From: Rhea pennata
Taxonomy: Eukaryota > Chordata > Aves > Rheiformes > Rheidae
DNA length: 64,000 nucleotides
Assembly: GCF_028389875.1 (NCBI RefSeq)
Contig: NC_084671.1
Location: forward strand, 377,001 to 441,000
Direction of reading: 5' to 3'
The notes under the pieces: model-generated
What the model was told of the DNA's origin: nothing
Database searches by the model: none
Seen by the model: only the letters and a program-made list of their open reading frames with translations
Program-made: the position numbers and the translations under genes
Shown here: in pieces, positions 47,701 through 60,400 of the stretch
How positions within the stretch are numbered: position 1 is the stretch's first letter
How the letters are laid out: each line of letters starts with the position of its first letter

Positions 47701-50700
47701 TGGGGGGGAGGAACAGACTGTGAAGATGGCAATAAATGGGACAACTGGGAGACCTGAAGGCAGCTTTGGAGGTTTCCAGACAGAGTCATTTCTGCTGGGA
47801 AATGCCTGCCGGAGGCATGTGGGGTCACGTGGGCCATGTGCTCCCTTGCGTCGTTCCCTCCTCCTCCTCCTCGTGCGCCTGCCGCTCGGCAAGGCTGAGT
47901 TTCAGGGAGGGAGGCACCCAGACCCGCTGCGCGGCCCCCTCCCCTACAACTCGTGTTGTGTCAGTTTTAGCTGTTCTCTGGTAACATCAGGGGGAGGGAC
48001 GGGACGGGACACTCGGATAGCTTCATAAAACACCCTGTAGGCTTGACTATTCACCGACTGTAAAGTTAATAAATCCCTGGTATTTCCTTTACCAGGCATT
48101 AACAAAAAACTTCTTTAAGTCAAGTTAAAATGCATTTAATTCGATACTTCTGGTCTCAATCTTGTCATACCTCTAATTTTAATATAGTCTGAATCATTTT
48201 CATCTTACTGCTTTAAAATCAGGCTTTTCAGGCTATGGAGCAGGGTCTTGTTCTTGCACGTTTGGGAATTAGAACAACTTTTTTCTCTCTCTTAGTCAGC
48301 TCCATTCTGCCAAGCTTGTATCACTCAGTGCTCTCAGATACAAAAATAACATATAGCCAGTTATGATTTGCAGAGTTAGTTTCAATACTGTAAGTAAAAC
48401 TGGGAAGGATGAAGGATGCCAGGTTACATTATGCAGATTGATTTATAAAGTAAGTTAAATGAAAGTATTAGTCCCAATAAAATATTTAACTTTTCTCTGG
48501 ATATTATTCCTTCGGGAAGAATTTGCATGGTGTATGCATAGCCTACAGTAGCTCTGCGGTATTTGCTTTCTCATATTGTTTAACTGTGGCCTACTGGTTC
48601 CTTTACTGCCTGCTTGCCAAACCCTGCTCTGAGGTCATGGTTATTAATGCTTTTATGCCTAAAGCACTGCATAGTTCCCTGTTCTTATTCTTGGAAATAG
48701 CTGATTTGTTTTTGCAAAAACTTTCAGAAGCCTTCAGTCTGAGACAGACCCTTGGCATGAAAATACAGCTGGAACAGTTGCAATTTGGCAAAGCTGTCGA
48801 CTACTGGAAGCAGTCATGACGTGAAGTGCCAGACAGCCCTGACAGTAGGTAGAGCTGTTCTTTGTGCTGTATTTGCAAATATATCCCTGTACACGAGCAA
48901 GAGATCGCAGGAAAATACAAGGGGAATGCCACAGTTCGCATAGGACTGTAACACATCTAAGATGTTGCACCTTTAGTTCCTCATCTTAGGAAGAACATTG
49001 CAAAACTAGAAAAATGTGGAAAATGGGGCAAATCTACTATTTCAGGGCTGAAGAAGCTTGATGTCTTTATATACAAAATCTGGTAGTGAGTCTGGGCTGA
49101 TTTGACTTTGCGTTCAGGTGTTGATTGCTTCACATGAGTTTGAAGTGTAAAGCAGTGACTTTGTTTTTTGCTTTAAGTTTATTTCAGCTTGCACCTTTAG
49201 CAAAAACTTAGGTCAACAACATGCTTAAGCAGTATACTAACTGGTGTAGAGTTGTTTCACAGCTCTCTCAAGAAGTCACAACTGCTAATATTCCACTTCA
49301 AAATGGATGCAGTTCTGCTCCACTGTTGGTGTTGCAAAATGAACCCAGACTGTGGCAGAGATAGCTGGATAGAAAGTGACAAAATATGGCCTGGGATTCA
49401 GTTGTGTGATTGGTGTCATATCTCTGAGGCCAGCACAAGTTTCACCTGCTGATTTCAAATCTGGATTTTGGCCCATAATATCAAATAAAGGCTGATGAGA
49501 CTTTCCTTTATGTCTGCTGTCAAAAAAGTGCTGAAGTTCTTTGTTCACCTTCATGTGTGAGGCATTTTGCATACCCAAGCAGTTTTTGTTTCACTAAACT
49601 GGTCTTGTCAAGACTCTGGGATAGCCCCTGATTATAGGGAAAGGCTAGTAACTGTTAGCCTCATTAGCGGGAACAACCTATCTTTTAAATGGAGAAAGAT
49701 AACTTGTCTTTAGTTGCCATTACACTTTTATTTTCTGCTTCTCAGAAATTCCAGACCCAGTTTACTGGTCTGGTAGGTAAAGGTGAAGCATCTAACAGTG
49801 ACAAAGTAATTCAGTATATTACTCAGGTTTGTTATTTTTCTTTTCCTCCCCTGTTTCGTACATCTGTTGCTATCCGTTATCTGCTAACAAGCTGATTTGG
49901 TAAAAATGTGCTAAGATTGTTATGTATAATTTTGTGTTTTCCAAATCTATGATTGCATATAAGCAGCAACAACAAGAAAAGACAATGGCAACAGACTTTA
50001 TGTTGTCTTTTATGGCAAATCGTACTTGGATTAAAGTTTGCAGTGTAAAGGGGAATCATTTGTGCCTGTTTGAGGGTCCTTACACATTTCCCATTGCCAA
50101 GCAGAAATAGAAAGCAGGCGCCACATGTTCTTCAAGGATAGTAAAATATGTTACCTTGAACCTGTGATGCACAAGCTTCATCTCCTTTTTGCTGGAACAG
50201 ATTCTGTCACACTGATTTGTTGCCACAACTTTTTTCAAAAACGTGGTTAGGTCCTGAAATGTTGCCTGGCCCTCCAGATGTGGAGAGTGAGTTGCCTCTC
50301 TTCCTGTATTAACTCAGAAGGAGCCACAGCTGCCGCCAAGCGGAACAAGCTCACGAGAGACTTGAGGTCTCTGTGCCTACCCAAATATGTTCTTCGCCCA
50401 TTTAAAGCCCAGTCCAAGGCTCAAGGAAGTGAACAGAAGGACCTCCTTTGACTTCCTATGGGCTTTGCATCGGCTCTTTGCTCTGATGTTCGACCTGCCA
50501 GCAAGGTTGTCAATGATTATCTGTTACAGTTATTTGCTTTACCAGAGGCTGCAGGACCCCTGGCCCGGTATCCAGCCCTCTCGTACTAGACACACAGGGC
50601 AGGGGGCAGAAGATGTGCAGACAGGTGGGGGAGAAGATGTTCTTGCACCATCTGTTTGTTTGTTGACTGAAAACTGGGCTAAGATGATAAGTTTCCTCTT

Positions 50701-51794
50701 GCAAGAGCTGTCGTGTGGCCATGCCCTCCGTCGTTTCTAAGCAGGCGTCAACAACCAAAACAGGCTATGTCTTGTTACCAGCCCCAAAGACCTCAAAACA
50801 GCCACTATAAAAGCCAGTTTTCCATTTGTACTCGCAGGTTTATTAGCTGTTTTTTGAAAACATTGCACAAATGGGTCTCTAACCAACTAGATGGACACAA
50901 GCGTGCAAGCTAAATTAACTTCTCCCCTAGCAACTGCTGCCCTGTTCAGCCCATATTGTTCATGGAGTGATCCAATTTACTTACCAAATAGGAAATGACA
51001 GACCATACAGTAATAGTGATTAATGTCACTTGTCAGATGCCTTCTAAAGTACAAGGTGAAGCTAAGTGTTTGTAATGCACTCAAGAAGAAACGCTAGTCT
51101 GAACTTCACCATGGCTTACCACTTGCAATATTGAAGATACTTTGTAAAAACAAAGAGACTAAAATAAAGGAACACTTCAAACAACGCGTGAGAGTGGCTG
51201 CTGTGAACAGATGCGTGTCTGAGCGGGGCTTCCGACAGGTGTTTCCACTGTAGATTTGGTTCTAAATAATTAAACTGGTTGTTTTTTGCAGGTGTATTTT
51301 ACAGTTTGGAAAAATTTGCCATTTGTAATATATTTGATGAAAATGCAAGCATTAGTTGGAATTAAGTTAGTACTTGGCTAGGCAACAATTTTCTATTCTT
51401 GAACTTCATTTAGGGTATTTTTAGGATATTTAATTTCAGATGTGCAGTATGCACGTTTATACTGGCAAATTATTTAGTTAAACCATTTTGGGTAGACTAG
51501 GTTAGTTCAGTTAAATCAGTTTTGACGTTTTTCCTTGGACTAGCTAACCTTATTGTATTTAAAATCGACTTAAATTACATCAGCTTTCAACTTTTGATCA
51601 GAAATGTTTGTCCATAGTAATTGAACAATTTATTCGTGTTTTTATTTAATTTACTTGAAGTACCCACGTGGAGGAACTCTTAAGACTGTTCAATAACTGA
51701 TATAACTAAGTTTTTCTTTTTTTTTTTTTTTTTAGTTATTTGGTTTTAATGAAATTGGTTTAAGATCTTAATTTGAATTGCACAAGTTCATCCC
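44751..51794. other. intergenic DNA
   Basis: Mostly AT-rich. Includes a palindromic repeat relic at 46793-46876, a moderately GC-rich patch at 47590-48020 and a T-run at about 51717-51734. No recognised exon or RNA gene. Confidence 0.45.
46793..46876. repeat. palindromic repeat relic with TTGGGCCAAATTT ends
   Basis: TTGGGCCAAATTTAAC (from 46793) and GGTAAAATTTGGCCCAG (to about 46876) are near-perfect inverted copies about 84 bp apart end to end. Similar GGGCCAAATT...AATTTGGCCC palindromes are common old repeats in amniotes. Family not named with confidence. Confidence 0.6.
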
Positions 51795-52180
51795 TGCTTA
51801 GATAGAGACACGCAGCGCCTCCTCACTTTCCCCCTGCTCCCCACTGTGTCGCCGCTTTGCCCCGAAAGCAGAGACCGGCCCTCACCCGCGACGCTGGCGA
51901 CAGGCACGCGGCTCTGCCGGTGCCGGCGCGGGGGCTCCCGAGGAGCTTTTGCTCTCCCTGAGAGCTGGGCTGCGCTCGTGCGGAGAGGACGAACGCGCGC
52001 GCGGCTCTGCCCGCTGTGCCGGCGCCCCGGGAGCGGGGACGTCTCAGCTGGCCCGTCCGCAGCTCTGCGCGCCGGCGGTGCGGTGCGCGCAGCACCTACC
52101 GCGGGCTGGACACGCGCCAGCGGGACGGGGCTCGCGCTGCCCTTCGGAGGGGCTGACGGAGCACGGGGAAGGCAAATAGA
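51795..52180. promoter_or_regulatory. small orphan CpG island
   Basis: About 0.4 kb of GC-rich, CpG-dense sequence directly after a long AT-rich stretch. Frames on both strands are open but have no recognisable domains. It may be a promoter or enhancer. Confidence 0.5.
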
Positions 52181-52749
52181 ATGGGGAGATCGCTTTAAAA
52201 CGGGAAGAATTACAGCTTCGTGGAGGTGTGGATCACAATTTGGTGAGGGTCTGGAGTGCTTCAAGCAGGCTGGAGGCACCGGGATTGCCCGGGGTGGCAG
52301 CTGGCGATGGACCATACGCTGTCCACATACGCAGATGAACAGGGCAGCGGCTCTTTCTGCACTGCGCCACGAGCACACGTTCCTCCAGCACCAGAGAAAG
52401 ACATGTCCTGTGCATCTAGACACCTCAAAGCCTTTAGACTGTGGCAATAATCTACCTCATCAAACGCCCAGTGGCATAAAGCAATTATAAGGAGGCACTG
52501 TGTCTTTTTTTTTAATGTTTAATTTGTCTTCATTATTTGTAATGCCTTCTCTGAGTTAGTTCCTGTGTTCCAAATAGTCAAAACTGCCTTTGAAATCAGC
52601 AATGTGAATGCACCAGGAAGCATCAAATTAATTCCTTTTTTTTTTCCCCCAGATAGTATAATACTGGTTTTTTCCTTTCTTGGTTTCTTAAGGAGAGCAG
52701 CCTTTGCAGTGCTACTAATACTTGAGAAGTAGAGGGTGAGAAACTGATT

Positions 52750-52845
52750 TATGCAGTGATTAAGTCACTTTCTCAAGGTCATGCAGCAAATCACTGGAGA
52801 AGCCAGGAATAGACCCCCAAGTCTCCTGGCTCTTCAGCCCGCTGC
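52750..52845 (-). repeat. ancient MIR-like SINE fragment
   Basis: CTCAAGGTCATGCAGCAAAT then AGCCAGGAATAGACCCCCAA resembles the antisense MIR/L2-type phrase CCAAGGTCACACAGC...GAGCCGGGATTCGAACCC. It is a better match than the other MIR-like relics here, but still diverged. Confidence 0.55.
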
Positions 52846-53439
52846 GGACGCTGCCGCCTGCCTTTTCCGAATGAGCATGATGTGATTCATGCTGCAGCAG
52901 CTCTGCTCTAAGGCTGGCTGCGTCGCTGCGAGCTGCTCCGCTGCTGCGGGGGAAAGCGTGCGGGCTCCAGCGGCACGCTTGCGTTCTGCAGAAGAAGAAA
53001 TCTGTACCTCAGCAACAGTGTTTAGCAGCCGATGGGTATTTCCAGATAGCTTATAAAACATACTGGCTGCTAAGGTAGTGATTGATTAGAAAGCGGTTTT
53101 AAAGCTTGTGGAAAAAATCTCAAATTTCGTATCCTTTGTTCTTGCTGTAGTATCTGTACAAAAATATTCGTTCAATTATTGTTTCATATGTTTTCTTCTG
53201 GTCTCTGCTGGTTTTTGGTAGTGCTTTGGAGTGCTAAACCTATTCCTGCTGTTTGCAGTATGGATATGCTTAAACAATGCAAACAGAGGTGGTTATTCAG
53301 CGTCTTTGGCACTCTGAACAAAAGTACTGAACTCCCGAGGGTCACTGCAAAGCCTCAGCTCCAGCGCTACCAAAACCTGCGGGGTTAGTAGCTAAAACGA
53401 GGAACTACCTGGACTTGACGGAGGGTGTTGAAAAAACGC

Positions 53440-53580
53440 GTGGAGATGAACTCTCGAGGAGTTCGCGCGTGGTCTGTGCTGCGGGCAGGCCCCACTGCGC
53501 GACCTCGGGCGGCGAGGGCCCCGCGCGCGGCCGCGGTGCCAGCGGCTCGGCCGCTCTGCGCCGCACGGGCTTCCTCTGTG
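53440..53580. promoter_or_regulatory. short CpG-dense patch
   Basis: About 140 bp with very dense CpG, including GGCGGCGAGGGCCCCGCGCG and nearby NotI-type GCGGCCGC-like sequence. It is too short for a standard island. It lies 1.3 kb from the island at 51795 and could be a separate regulatory element. Confidence 0.4.
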
Positions 53581-56335
53581 GGTTCCTTTGGGTGGTTCGT
53601 TTACGGGTGAAGTTCGCGTTTGGCTATAGCAACGCTCAGCTCGGTGTGCTCCCGAGTCGTAAAGGAGGTTTTCCTTCTGCGAACAGCAGTCATTAGAAGT
53701 GAAGTCAGTTTGTTGCTGCTGCTGCCTGCCGTGGGTCTGTTGGCAGTAGCTTGGGATTTTCACAGTTGTTTGCCTTTTTACTCCATCTATTTTAAGCTCT
53801 GATGAAATGAGGGTGGCATCCGATCACAGTTTTGGTGCAATTGTTTGGCTTTTAAAGCTAAACATACCTTAAACTGGAGAATGTTTCAGTATGCCCGAAG
53901 TATCTCCCTTCCGTCTTCATGCAACTTTCCACGGGCCGCTTTGAATTGCGCCCTCGTGCACTCACCCCTGCCGTTGCCCGTCCTGGAAAGCGTCTCTGAG
54001 CGTCGCGCCGGTGGGCGGTGGTCCCTCGGGTGAGGGGCTCCTAGCACGGGAAGGGGTTCGGGCACAGCTGCGGGGGCAATAACCCTTAATCCTCGGTCTA
54101 GCTCCCAGCACAGGGTTCAAAGACGTCTTTGCATTTCCAGGTGTTAATACTGGATTTTCTTTGTCGTGCTTTTATTTGTGTGAGTGCCCTCTTACCTCGC
54201 AGGCTGACCTAGCCCTGCTGAGTAGGTAGGACACGATGTAAAGGCTTCTTACCTAGCGCTGCGGATTAAACTCTCCCATCCTGGAAACGATCACTGCTAG
54301 TGCCAGTGCTTGGTTCGATTACGTCTAATACGGCGAGTTGTGTCCTGCTACCATGTAAAATATTCTAGCGGCTTGAGACTTCGGAAAGCAACTTGTCTTG
54401 TGAGCTTGGCGTTACCAGCTTTTTAGTGGGTTAGATGAATTTATGATTAGTGGTAAAGTTCAGTCTTGTGTCATTTATTTCATTACTGCGTAGAGCAAGG
54501 CAGGAGGCCTGTTTCTTCTTTCTAGCGGATGTAGCCAAGAGGTGGAAGTCTGGTATCTGGGCAAAAGAGCGAACAGGCAGTAGCATAAGGTCAGGCCTGG
54601 AGAACAGGAGAAGGAAGCACTCGGCTGCAAGAGGGCTGAAGTACGGAGAGGAGAGCGAGGCAGCGGGATGTTGTCTCGCATCTCCTTACGTAGTTGCCTA
54701 AAAATCTCAGGAAAGTATGTCATAAAACTTCTCTACACGTGCTTTCACAGCTAGTCTTTATTTCAGTGGTAAGAGAAACCATGGGACATCTCAGCTACTT
54801 GTAGGGGATAAAGTGTTTTTCAAGATCCGTATAGACAACAAATAGCCATAAAATTGAAACACGTTTAGTGTAATATGAAATTAAATTCCTGCCTGTATCA
54901 TCTCCTGCTTTGCAGTTTTGATGGTCAATATTTTAGGTAATCAAAACCGGGTTTTCTATCCTCAATTTGCACATGCATATACTTGCTTTTGGTTAGAGTT
55001 GGAGATTTCACTCTAACCTTTGAAACTCAGAGGCCAGTTATGAGGCTGCTGGGTTGTTTTACAACTCCACATGCATGAAAGAGAATCACATTGTGCATAA
55101 AGTAAAATGACAACAGAGACTTGTGGCAGTATCACCACGGAAATCTGCTGCTGCCCAGGGGGGAGAGAGGCAGAGAGAGCATGCATCAGAGCTGCTGAAA
55201 CCTCCGTGCTGTACATAAAGGAGGTTAGAAAGAAATCTGGAACAGCTGTGACACTGCAGTAAACTGTGCTGTTAGGGCCTATGAGACAGCTTGTTGCTGC
55301 AAATGCTGTTTCTTCTGGAGGAGCCTCACTGCACTAAACAGGCAAGCTACACCAATTTAACCCAATACAGGTACATAACATCCCCAAAAAACACTTACGT
55401 AGTTATTAAACACGATGCAGTTTGAACCATCTTACAATGAAAACTACAAAGAATTTGAACATTTAAAAATCAAGTTAATTTATTTTCTAAATCAGAATGT
55501 AGCCAGAGGAACTGAAAGCTAACACGAAATGTTACTATTTCTTCAGTAAGCTGTTCTGTGAAAAGGAAAATAGCATTCACTGCCTTCTCCTTCTTTCTCT
55601 TCAGTCAGAGGTACAGGAGTGGGTATGCATCATGCACTGAAAGGGAAATTGAGTATTTCAGTCCTTAGCAAAGATCTCCCCAAAGCATATCCCAGAAAGT
55701 TTGCGTTCAGGAGAGCCGACTCAGAGGTCGGTGGTTTGGGAAGTCCGGAGTCCCCTTCTCCTCCCTTGCGCTCTGTCTGTGCGGCGTGCGTGCGTTTTCG
55801 GATCATGCAAGCTGCGAGGAGCGAGGAGGCCGTTTTCCCCCTCTGCTGCCCTGGATCTGCTGCAGAACCGCCGCTAGCTGCTTGCTGCGAGTGGGAGGCA
55901 GTTTCCTGGGCGCAGGCAGAGCGCCGCGTTCCTGGCAGCCTTGCTGCGGATACGGCCTGCAGTTCCTGCTAATTAAATCCGGGAAAAGCACGAGGGTGGC
56001 GAGGAGGGGTGAGTCAAGGCCTGGGTGATCTTCCTCCCTGTTCATCAAAGCTTTTATTTTTTGCATATCTGTCCTAGGCAAGGAGATAAGACTGTTTGCA
56101 GAGCTGCCGCCAGCAAGCTCACGTCTCCGCCACAGCAAACCTTTCGCTCACGTGTTTCGTCCTCGTGCTGTCTTAGCTGAGTCTGTGTGAAGGGGTGTCT
56201 TGGAGCTCACGCTGGGAATGGGCTTGTTCTGCCAGGGGGAATTAGGCTAAGGCGGGCCGTGTGAGGGGGAGCCGGCCTCACAAAGACGCTCCGTCCTGCC
56301 CGGAGAGGCAGTGGCTGTGGCGGAGCTGGAGTTAC

Positions 56336-56410
56336 ACGTGCAGACGCGCACACACACAAGTGCGCACATGCACCTGCACACACACACGCACACGCAGGCG
56401 CACGCACCCC
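56336..56410 (+). repeat. imperfect (CA)n-rich tract
   Basis: Degenerate CACACA/CGCACA repeats with GCGC and TGCA interruptions, just before the 19-bp minisatellite. On the - strand it gives a run of VCVC-type codons that is not evidence of a protein. Confidence 0.85.
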
Positions 56411-56550
56411 ACCGCCCTCCAGGCAGCAGGGCGGGAGGGGGCTGCTGAGGCCCTGCTGTGACAGGGCGGCCGCTGCGCCTCGTCCGCGAGCCCCGGCGGG
56501 AGGGGAAGGCGGCGGCGGCTGTGGCAGCCTGCTCCGCGCCTCGGCGCTGT

Positions 56551-57440
56551 CCCGAGCCCGGCCGTGCGCCCCGAGCCCAACTGTGCGCCAAGAGCCCGGC
56601 CCAGCTCCCCGAGCCCGGCCGCGCGCCCCGAGCCCGGCCGCGTGCCCGGGGCCCGGCCCAGCTCCCCGAGCCCGGCCGCGCACCCTGAGCCTGGATGTGC
56701 GCTCCGAGCCCGGCCGCGTGCCCCGAGCCCGGTCCAGCTCCCCGAGCCCGGCCGCGCGCCCCGAGCCCGGCCCAGCTCCCCGAGCCCGGCCCAGCTCCCC
56801 GAGCCCGGCCGCGTGCCCCGAGCCCGGCCCAGCTCCCCGAGCCCGGCCGCGCGCCCCGAGCCCGGCCGCGCGCCCCGAGCCCGGCTGTGCGCCCCGAGCC
56901 CGGCTGTGCGCCAAGAGCCCGGCCCAGCTCCCCGAGCCCGGCCGCGTGCCCCGAGCCCGGCCCAGCTCCCCGAGCCCGGCCCAGCTCCCCGAGCCCGGCC
57001 GCGCGCCCCGAGCCCGGCCGCGTGCCCCGAGCCCGGCCCAGCTCCCCGAGCCCGGCCGCGCGCCCTGAGCCTGGATGTGCGCCCCGAGCCTGGCTGCGCG
57101 CCCCGAGCCCGGCCCAGCTCCCCGAGCCCGGCCGCATGCCCCGAGCCCGGCTGCGCGCCCCGAGCCTGGCCGTGCGCCCCGAGCCCGGCCCAGCTCTCCG
57201 AGCCCGGCCGCGCGCCCTGAGCCTGGATGCGCGCCCCGAGCCCGGCCGCGTGCCCCGAGCCCGGCTGCGCGCCCTGAGTCTGGATGTGCGCCCCGAGCCT
57301 GGCCGCGTGCCCCGAGCCCGGCCGCGCGCCCCGAGCCCGGCCCAGCTCCCCGAGCCCGGCCGCGTGCCCTGAGCCCGGCCCAGCTCCCCGAGCCCGGCCG
57401 CGCGCCCCGAGCCCGGATGTGCGCCCCGAACCCGGCCGCG
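56551..57440 (+). repeat. 19-bp GC-rich minisatellite, about 47 copies
   Basis: The unit is CCCGAGCCCGG followed by an eight-base variable end. Main variants are CCGCGCGC, CCGCGTGC and CCCAGCTC, with a rarer CCTGAGCCTGGATGTGCG form, arranged in a mosaic order. 890 bp divided by 19 gives about 47 units. As 19 is not a multiple of three, each frame passes through all three phases every 57 bp. The unit has no stop in any phase, so all six frames stay open; the resulting Pro/Ala/Arg frames (200-430 codons) are artefacts. Confidence 0.95.
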
Positions 57441-60400
57441 CCGTGTGTGGCCGCGCAGAGGAGCGGTGCAGCTGCCGGGAAGAGGCCGAAGCGCTGCGCG
57501 GGCACCTGGCCAGGTGGGCGGCGAGCCGGTGGGGCCCTGCGCAGAGCCGGCCCGGGGTCCCGCGGCTGCGAAGCGTGCTGTAGCTCAGGGTCAGACGCTG
57601 ATTTTTTGCAGAGGTTTGGAAAGGGAAGGGGAGCAGTGCTGCCGCCGCCTGCTCAGCACGGCGAGGCGAGACGGGTTGTAAGCGGCCCTCCGGGAGCCCG
57701 ACCTCGCACCCTTCTCCTGGAGCCGGCGGATTTTGGGGCAGTTACTGCTGCGGGGCAGAACCGGACCCTTAACATCTGCACAAAGAGAAATGCTGCCAGG
57801 CAGCCCCAGGGCGAAACGTGGAGGGATTTTGCATCTTGCAATGATTTAAGACAAGACGAAGATTTGTTCTAATGGCATCAAATCTAACACTGTATCCCAT
57901 CCTGTTTCTACTATGTGATATATATATTTTTTCCTATAGACCTTATTTTTGTGGATACTTTTTACTATGTCCTTTTTGTTGTTTTCAGGATTATGAAATT
58001 TTCTACAGCAAGATTCAAAATGGCCAGATTCCAGATTAGATCAAACTCCCTAGGATTCACTTGCAATTTCCAAGAGGGCTTAAGTTATTATCAATTAAAA
58101 TTATTAAATCATAAAACTTTATTTGGGTTTCTGAAATGCCTGAGGAATTTTTGTATGAGGATACTTTTCAAGAATTTGTTACAAATACTGTCCTATGCTT
58201 GTAGTTGCCGGACATAGGTCATTATAGAAAAAAACAACTTTTCCACAAAGCTTTGAAAATACTTGTTTTCCAGTGTTTTGTGCTCTGTAGTCTGGTGTGA
58301 CCGTGTGAGGAGAATCTGAGCACTCTCTGCAGCTCACCTCCGTTTTTCCTCTTGTGCTAAGGACCCCAAAGCAGAAATCTCTCTGCAAAGTGGTAGCTTA
58401 AGACAGTGCTGCGTGTGTACCTCAGAGAGCTGGTTTCTCTTCTTCCTTCTTGCCTCTTTACCATGCTGTTAACGGCTTTGGACGGAAAGCAGAAGATCTT
58501 GTTTCACGAGGCCGAGCGGCTCCTCTGGGCTCTGCCCCCGGCTCAAACGCACCGGCTGGCCCCAGCCTCGCAGTCGTGTGCTGTGGGGTGACTAGCTGTC
58601 TTTACTTACAAGGTTGGGACACCCATAGAGTATAAGTCACAACAAGTCACGAGCAGCTGAACTCCCTGAAGTGTACAAAGAGTGGTCTTTTTGCATTTGT
58701 GTGGTCCTGATATGTACTCTCCTGAGCTCCCAAGAACGATTGAAGCAGACAACATTTACGCTTGTAACAGGGTGGAATCGTTTCTGGAAGAGATGAAGCT
58801 GCCCGTTCCACATCGCCTGCTGTTTCTGAGACCTGCGGGTACTGTCAGTGTTGCTGCTATTTTAATTTATGAGTCGCTCTGCTGTGTGGAATCAAAGATG
58901 CTGCTATTCATAGTCAAGAACGCCACCTACCCACACAGTCCCAGGAAGGGAGTAAGAGGCCACGAGCGCTCCCTGAAACTCCCTCCATCTGCATGCTGCT
59001 CTTCATCATGCACCTTTATCATGCACCGCTCCCGGCAAAGCAGGGGCAGGGGAAGAGGAAGACGTAGCGGGGACCAGATGAGGCAGCAGAAGAGGAGGGC
59101 ATAAAGGGACCAAAGAAGAGGAAATGTAGCTCTAAGCAGCAGCATGAGTAGGTGGCAGGGAAGGAGGGAGCACCATCCTTGGTGCCAGAATCTCTTTCTG
59201 TGGCTGTGATCAGCACCCTGCGTTGAGGAAAGAGCAGGCTTCTCTCTGTAAGTGGTGGAAGTGCTCCCTGTCCTTCCTCACTGGTGACAAGTCTAGGCAC
59301 CGTAGCCTGCACATCATGCAGGCAGAAAGAGCCAACTTTTTCTCTTCAAACATGGAGAGCTATGACCAGCACTGGAGAAGTCCATCCCAGGTCTGTTCAG
59401 CATAGCCAGCTGTTGCTGGAGTCAAGTCTCCCATTCCGGCACGCTCAAAGGGACATTAGCTAAAGGCTAACGATAAACTCACGTGATGGAGTTCTAAGCT
59501 TCCTGAAGCTCGTGTTTCCAACCAAACATGATACAAAAGCATTGTTCTGCTGATGGATGATGTAGTACCAATTGGTGAAAGCCACTGGAAGAAGCAGAAC
59601 TGGCAGACAGAAAATCTTTTAGCTTCAGATCTGAACAGGTCTGACCTGGAAACACTGAAAGATTAAGTAGAGGAACTTGCAGGTTCTTTGCAAGATTATT
59701 TTTCTTGCTACAATCACAGGCAAAGGGGACCAAATTTTTCAGGAGTATGCACCTTAAGTAAAAAGCCCTGGGTGTGTTTGCTGTCACTGTGGACAGTCAG
59801 TAGCAGGCTTGATAGAAAAACAGCTTGTTGTGTGTGGGCACCATGTGCTTTGTGCCCACATACAGAGAACAAGATGCTGATCACTCCTGGTGGTCCCTTC
59901 TGAAAGTGACATTTGGACGGAATTCCTCTTTGGTGAATCTGAGACATTTGGATCATCTTAGAAAAACTTTTATGTCCTTGGGAGCAGAAGCTTGTCCCTT
60001 TTGTCTCCCACCCTCACAACTGACAGGAGTTTCTTTTCCCTGGAGTAATGGATCCTTCAGATCAGCAGAGATGTTCTACCTCCACCCCCTTTCCTTGCGC
60101 TGTATTGTCCAGCTTGCTCAGTAGTGATGCAGCCAAGAGCTTTCTGCAGTGTGAAGAACCTTCCACCTGTGAAGGTGTTCTGAAGAGTGCCGGCCAAACG
60201 CTCTAGGAAGGAGAACACAGATTCAGTGCTGAAGCTAGCAGAACCTGCCTGTTCTTTGCTCGAGTTTGCTTCTCTGTGTGCATGCCCTCATGCATATCTC
60301 CTCTTCAGTACTTGATCTCCCTCTTCTCTTTAGTACTTTATCTCCCTTCTGCTCTTCAGTGCCCATTATCTCTTGTCAGCTGTCTGCATTACAGAGTGTA

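Larger units (their letters stand above)
52181..56335. other. intergenic DNA with CpG-rich patches
   Basis: Mixed composition. Contains a MIR-like relic at 52750-52845, a CpG-dense patch at 53440-53580 and a moderately GC-rich stretch at 55680-56000. No recognised gene. Confidence 0.45.

Noticed and set aside
47606..48028. 140-codon + frame in a GC-rich patch
   Set aside because: Overlapping frames exist on both strands, with no domain and no convincing splice or promoter context.
56207..57505. 432-codon and other long frames over the 19-bp minisatellite
   Set aside because: All six frames are open because the repeat lacks stops in every phase; no domain or splice signal supports a protein.
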